Source: an uncultured Christensenella sp. (lineage in GTDB: Bacteria > Bacillota > Clostridia > Christensenellales > UBA3700). From it: a stretch of 6,333 bases of DNA. The notes under the pieces were generated by a model. The model made no database searches. It saw only the letters and a program-made list of their open reading frames with translations, and had not been told where the DNA came from. Shown one piece after another: positions 5,924-6,333 of the stretch. Location: assembly GCA_910584035.1 (NCBI GenBank), contig CAJTZR010000106.1:1-6333 (forward strand), in the 5' to 3' direction. Numbering within the stretch: position 1 is the stretch's first letter; each line of letters opens with the position of its first letter. The translations under genes and the position numbers were made by a program.

Positions 5924-5985
5924 TTATATGTTATCGCAAAGTTCCCAAAGGGTATTATGCAGCAACTGCATTGTGTCAAGCTTTC
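5924..5985 (-). other. G+C-richer patch: 15-codon frame or promoter-like element with palindrome
   Basis: On the minus strand this patch reads as MQLLHNTLWELCDNI from an ATG at 5971-5969 to TAA at 5926-5924, with five more open codons before the ATG (RKLDT). It is protein-like in composition and may be a scrap of a decayed gene; I do not recognise the family. The same strand carries a consensus TTGACA (5979-5974) followed after 16 bases by TAATAC (5957-5952), with the perfect palindrome ATGCAG-TTG-CTGCAT (5971-5957) filling the spacer, which resembles a repressed promoter. No gene follows it leftward. Neither reading is secure. Confidence 0.25.
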
Positions 5986-6012
5986 TTTATCTGTTAAATA
6001 GTATTAGTTTTT

Positions 6013-6040
6013 GTTTAATTTAAGTATTATTAAATTAAAC
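6013..6040. repeat. Perfect 11-base inverted repeat
   Basis: GTTTAATTTAA (6013-6023) and TTAAATTAAAC (6030-6040) are exact inverted copies around GTATTA. No T-run follows on either strand, so it is not a typical terminator. It could be a protein-binding dyad or an RNA hairpin. A perfect TATAAT lies at 6045-6050 just to its right but has no matching -35 box. Confidence 0.5.
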
Positions 6041-6160
6041 GACATATAATTTATATTAATTCTAATAGTTATGGTTAGTTTAATAAAGCGTAAAAAAGTT
6101 ATCTTATTGCAAATGTTATTAATACAGTAATTTTTTACTAGCACATTTATTATCAATTTA

Positions 6161-6185
6161 TTTTAAGCCAACTATTGGCTTGAAA
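6161..6185. repeat. Hairpin in the gene-less right region
   Basis: TTTTAAGCCAA (6161-6171) pairs with TTGGCTTGAAAA (6175-6185, eleven pairs with one G.T) around the loop CTA. It has no T-run after it on the plus strand. It lies 24 bases before a strong terminator stem and could be an internal hairpin of a small RNA ending there. Confidence 0.5.
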
Positions 6186-6209
6186 ATATTAATAATTATG
6201 AACAAAACA

Positions 6210-6249
6210 AACAAGGCAAAAGTGTAAATTTTGCCTTGTTGTATTTTTT
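6210..6249 (+). terminator. Strong Rho-independent terminator, no evident gene upstream
   Basis: AACAAGGCAAAA (6210-6221) pairs perfectly with TTTTGCCTTGTT (6229-6240), twelve pairs around a seven-base loop, followed by GTATTTTTT on the plus strand. On the minus strand the stem is followed by TGTTTTGTTC, so it may work in both directions. The nearest plus-strand gene ended 500 bases earlier at its own terminator. This one therefore ends either an unrecognised plus-strand RNA or a minus-strand gene lying beyond the right edge. Confidence 0.78.
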
Positions 6250-6284
6250 GTAAAGTCGTAAATTTGCAAAAAGTCGATTTTTTG

Positions 6285-6315
6285 AAAATACCCACCAAAA
6301 ATCGGGGGTATTTTT
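6285..6315. terminator. Second hairpin terminator, probably bidirectional
   Basis: AAAATACCC (6285-6293) pairs with GGGTATTTT (6306-6314), with a further CC/GG pair inside the loop region. T-runs end the stem on both strands (TATTTTT on plus, TATTTTC on minus). Its place near the right edge suggests it ends a convergent minus-strand gene outside the window. Confidence 0.65.
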
Positions 6316-6319
6316 GTGT

Positions 6320-6333
6320 AATTTAGCTAAATT
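6320..6333. repeat. 14-base perfect palindrome at the window edge
   Basis: AATTTAGCTAAATT is self-complementary over fourteen bases and touches the last base, so it may extend further. It could be a binding site, the start of a larger structure or chance; nothing in the window decides. Confidence 0.35.

Larger units (their letters stand above)
5751..6209. other. Gene-less AT-rich region with several hairpins
   Basis: No reading frame here has convincing length, ribosome site or family resemblance on either strand. It contains small palindromes typical of AT-rich DNA (for example ATAAATA/TATTTAT at 5824-5840 and ATAAAAC/GTTTTAT at 5870-5890), a more G+C-rich patch near 5934-5980, and larger inverted repeats at 6013-6040 and 6161-6185 listed separately. 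It may be ordinary spacer, a decayed gene, or the site of a small RNA. Confidence 0.6.

Noticed and set aside
5928..6023. 31-codon plus-strand frame (begins MLSQSSQRVL)
   Set aside because: No ribosome site, no recognisable family, and its end lies inside an inverted repeat.
5751..6333. CRISPR array or tandem repeats in the gene-less right end
   Set aside because: The repeated elements are separate inverted repeats with different sequences; no regularly spaced direct repeat is present.

Overview
The window looks like part of an AT-rich bacterial chromosome, most likely an uncultured or gut-type Bacillota (Clostridia-like). The reasons are very AT-rich intergenic DNA, a consensus sigma-A promoter, AGGAG-type ribosome sites, A/T-rich hairpin terminators, and protein families common in that group (a clostridial-type large serine recombinase and a YhfW-like FAD/Rieske oxidoreductase). 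The lineage is an inference. The genetic code appears standard.

Left end (1-632): the best-supported non-protein feature is a complete tmRNA gene (ssrA) on the minus strand at 281-632. It has a G3.U acceptor pair, an encoded CCA, the GGATTCGAC motif, a TTCAACT T-loop and an 11-residue tag, AEKNTNLAFAA. Running toward it on the plus strand is the 3' end of a large serine recombinase gene, clearly richer in G+C than the rest of the window. Its reading frame does not stop at the junction but runs 84 codons into the antisense of ssrA. This is the geometry of a mobile island inserted at the 3' end of ssrA, with the island lying to the left of position 1. The probable tmRNA terminator lies inside the recombinase reading frame.

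Middle (633-2290): an intergenic region of about 270 bases with two inverted repeats separates ssrA from a divergently transcribed gene. That gene encodes an FAD-dependent oxidoreductase with an unusually short C-terminal Rieske-type 2Fe-2S cluster-binding segment. It ends at a hairpin terminator.

Right-centre (2343-5750): an excellent sigma-A promoter (TTGAAA, 17 bases, TATAAT) precedes two co-oriented genes 70 bases apart, with no terminator between them. The first encodes a cytoplasmic DUF4091/GH123-like putative glycoside hydrolase. The second encodes a protein with five membrane helices and an external calcineurin-like metallophosphoesterase domain. A strong hairpin terminator closes the probable two-gene operon. 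No transporter, regulator or other enzyme is present to define the substrate.

Right end (5751-6333): no convincing gene. It holds several AT-rich inverted repeats, a small G+C-richer segment with a TTGACA box and a palindrome, two strong hairpin terminators, and a 14-base palindrome at the very edge. One terminator has no evident gene in front of it, so a small RNA is possible.

I see no CRISPR array, toxin-antitoxin pair or defence cassette. The most interesting feature is the recombinase/ssrA junction.
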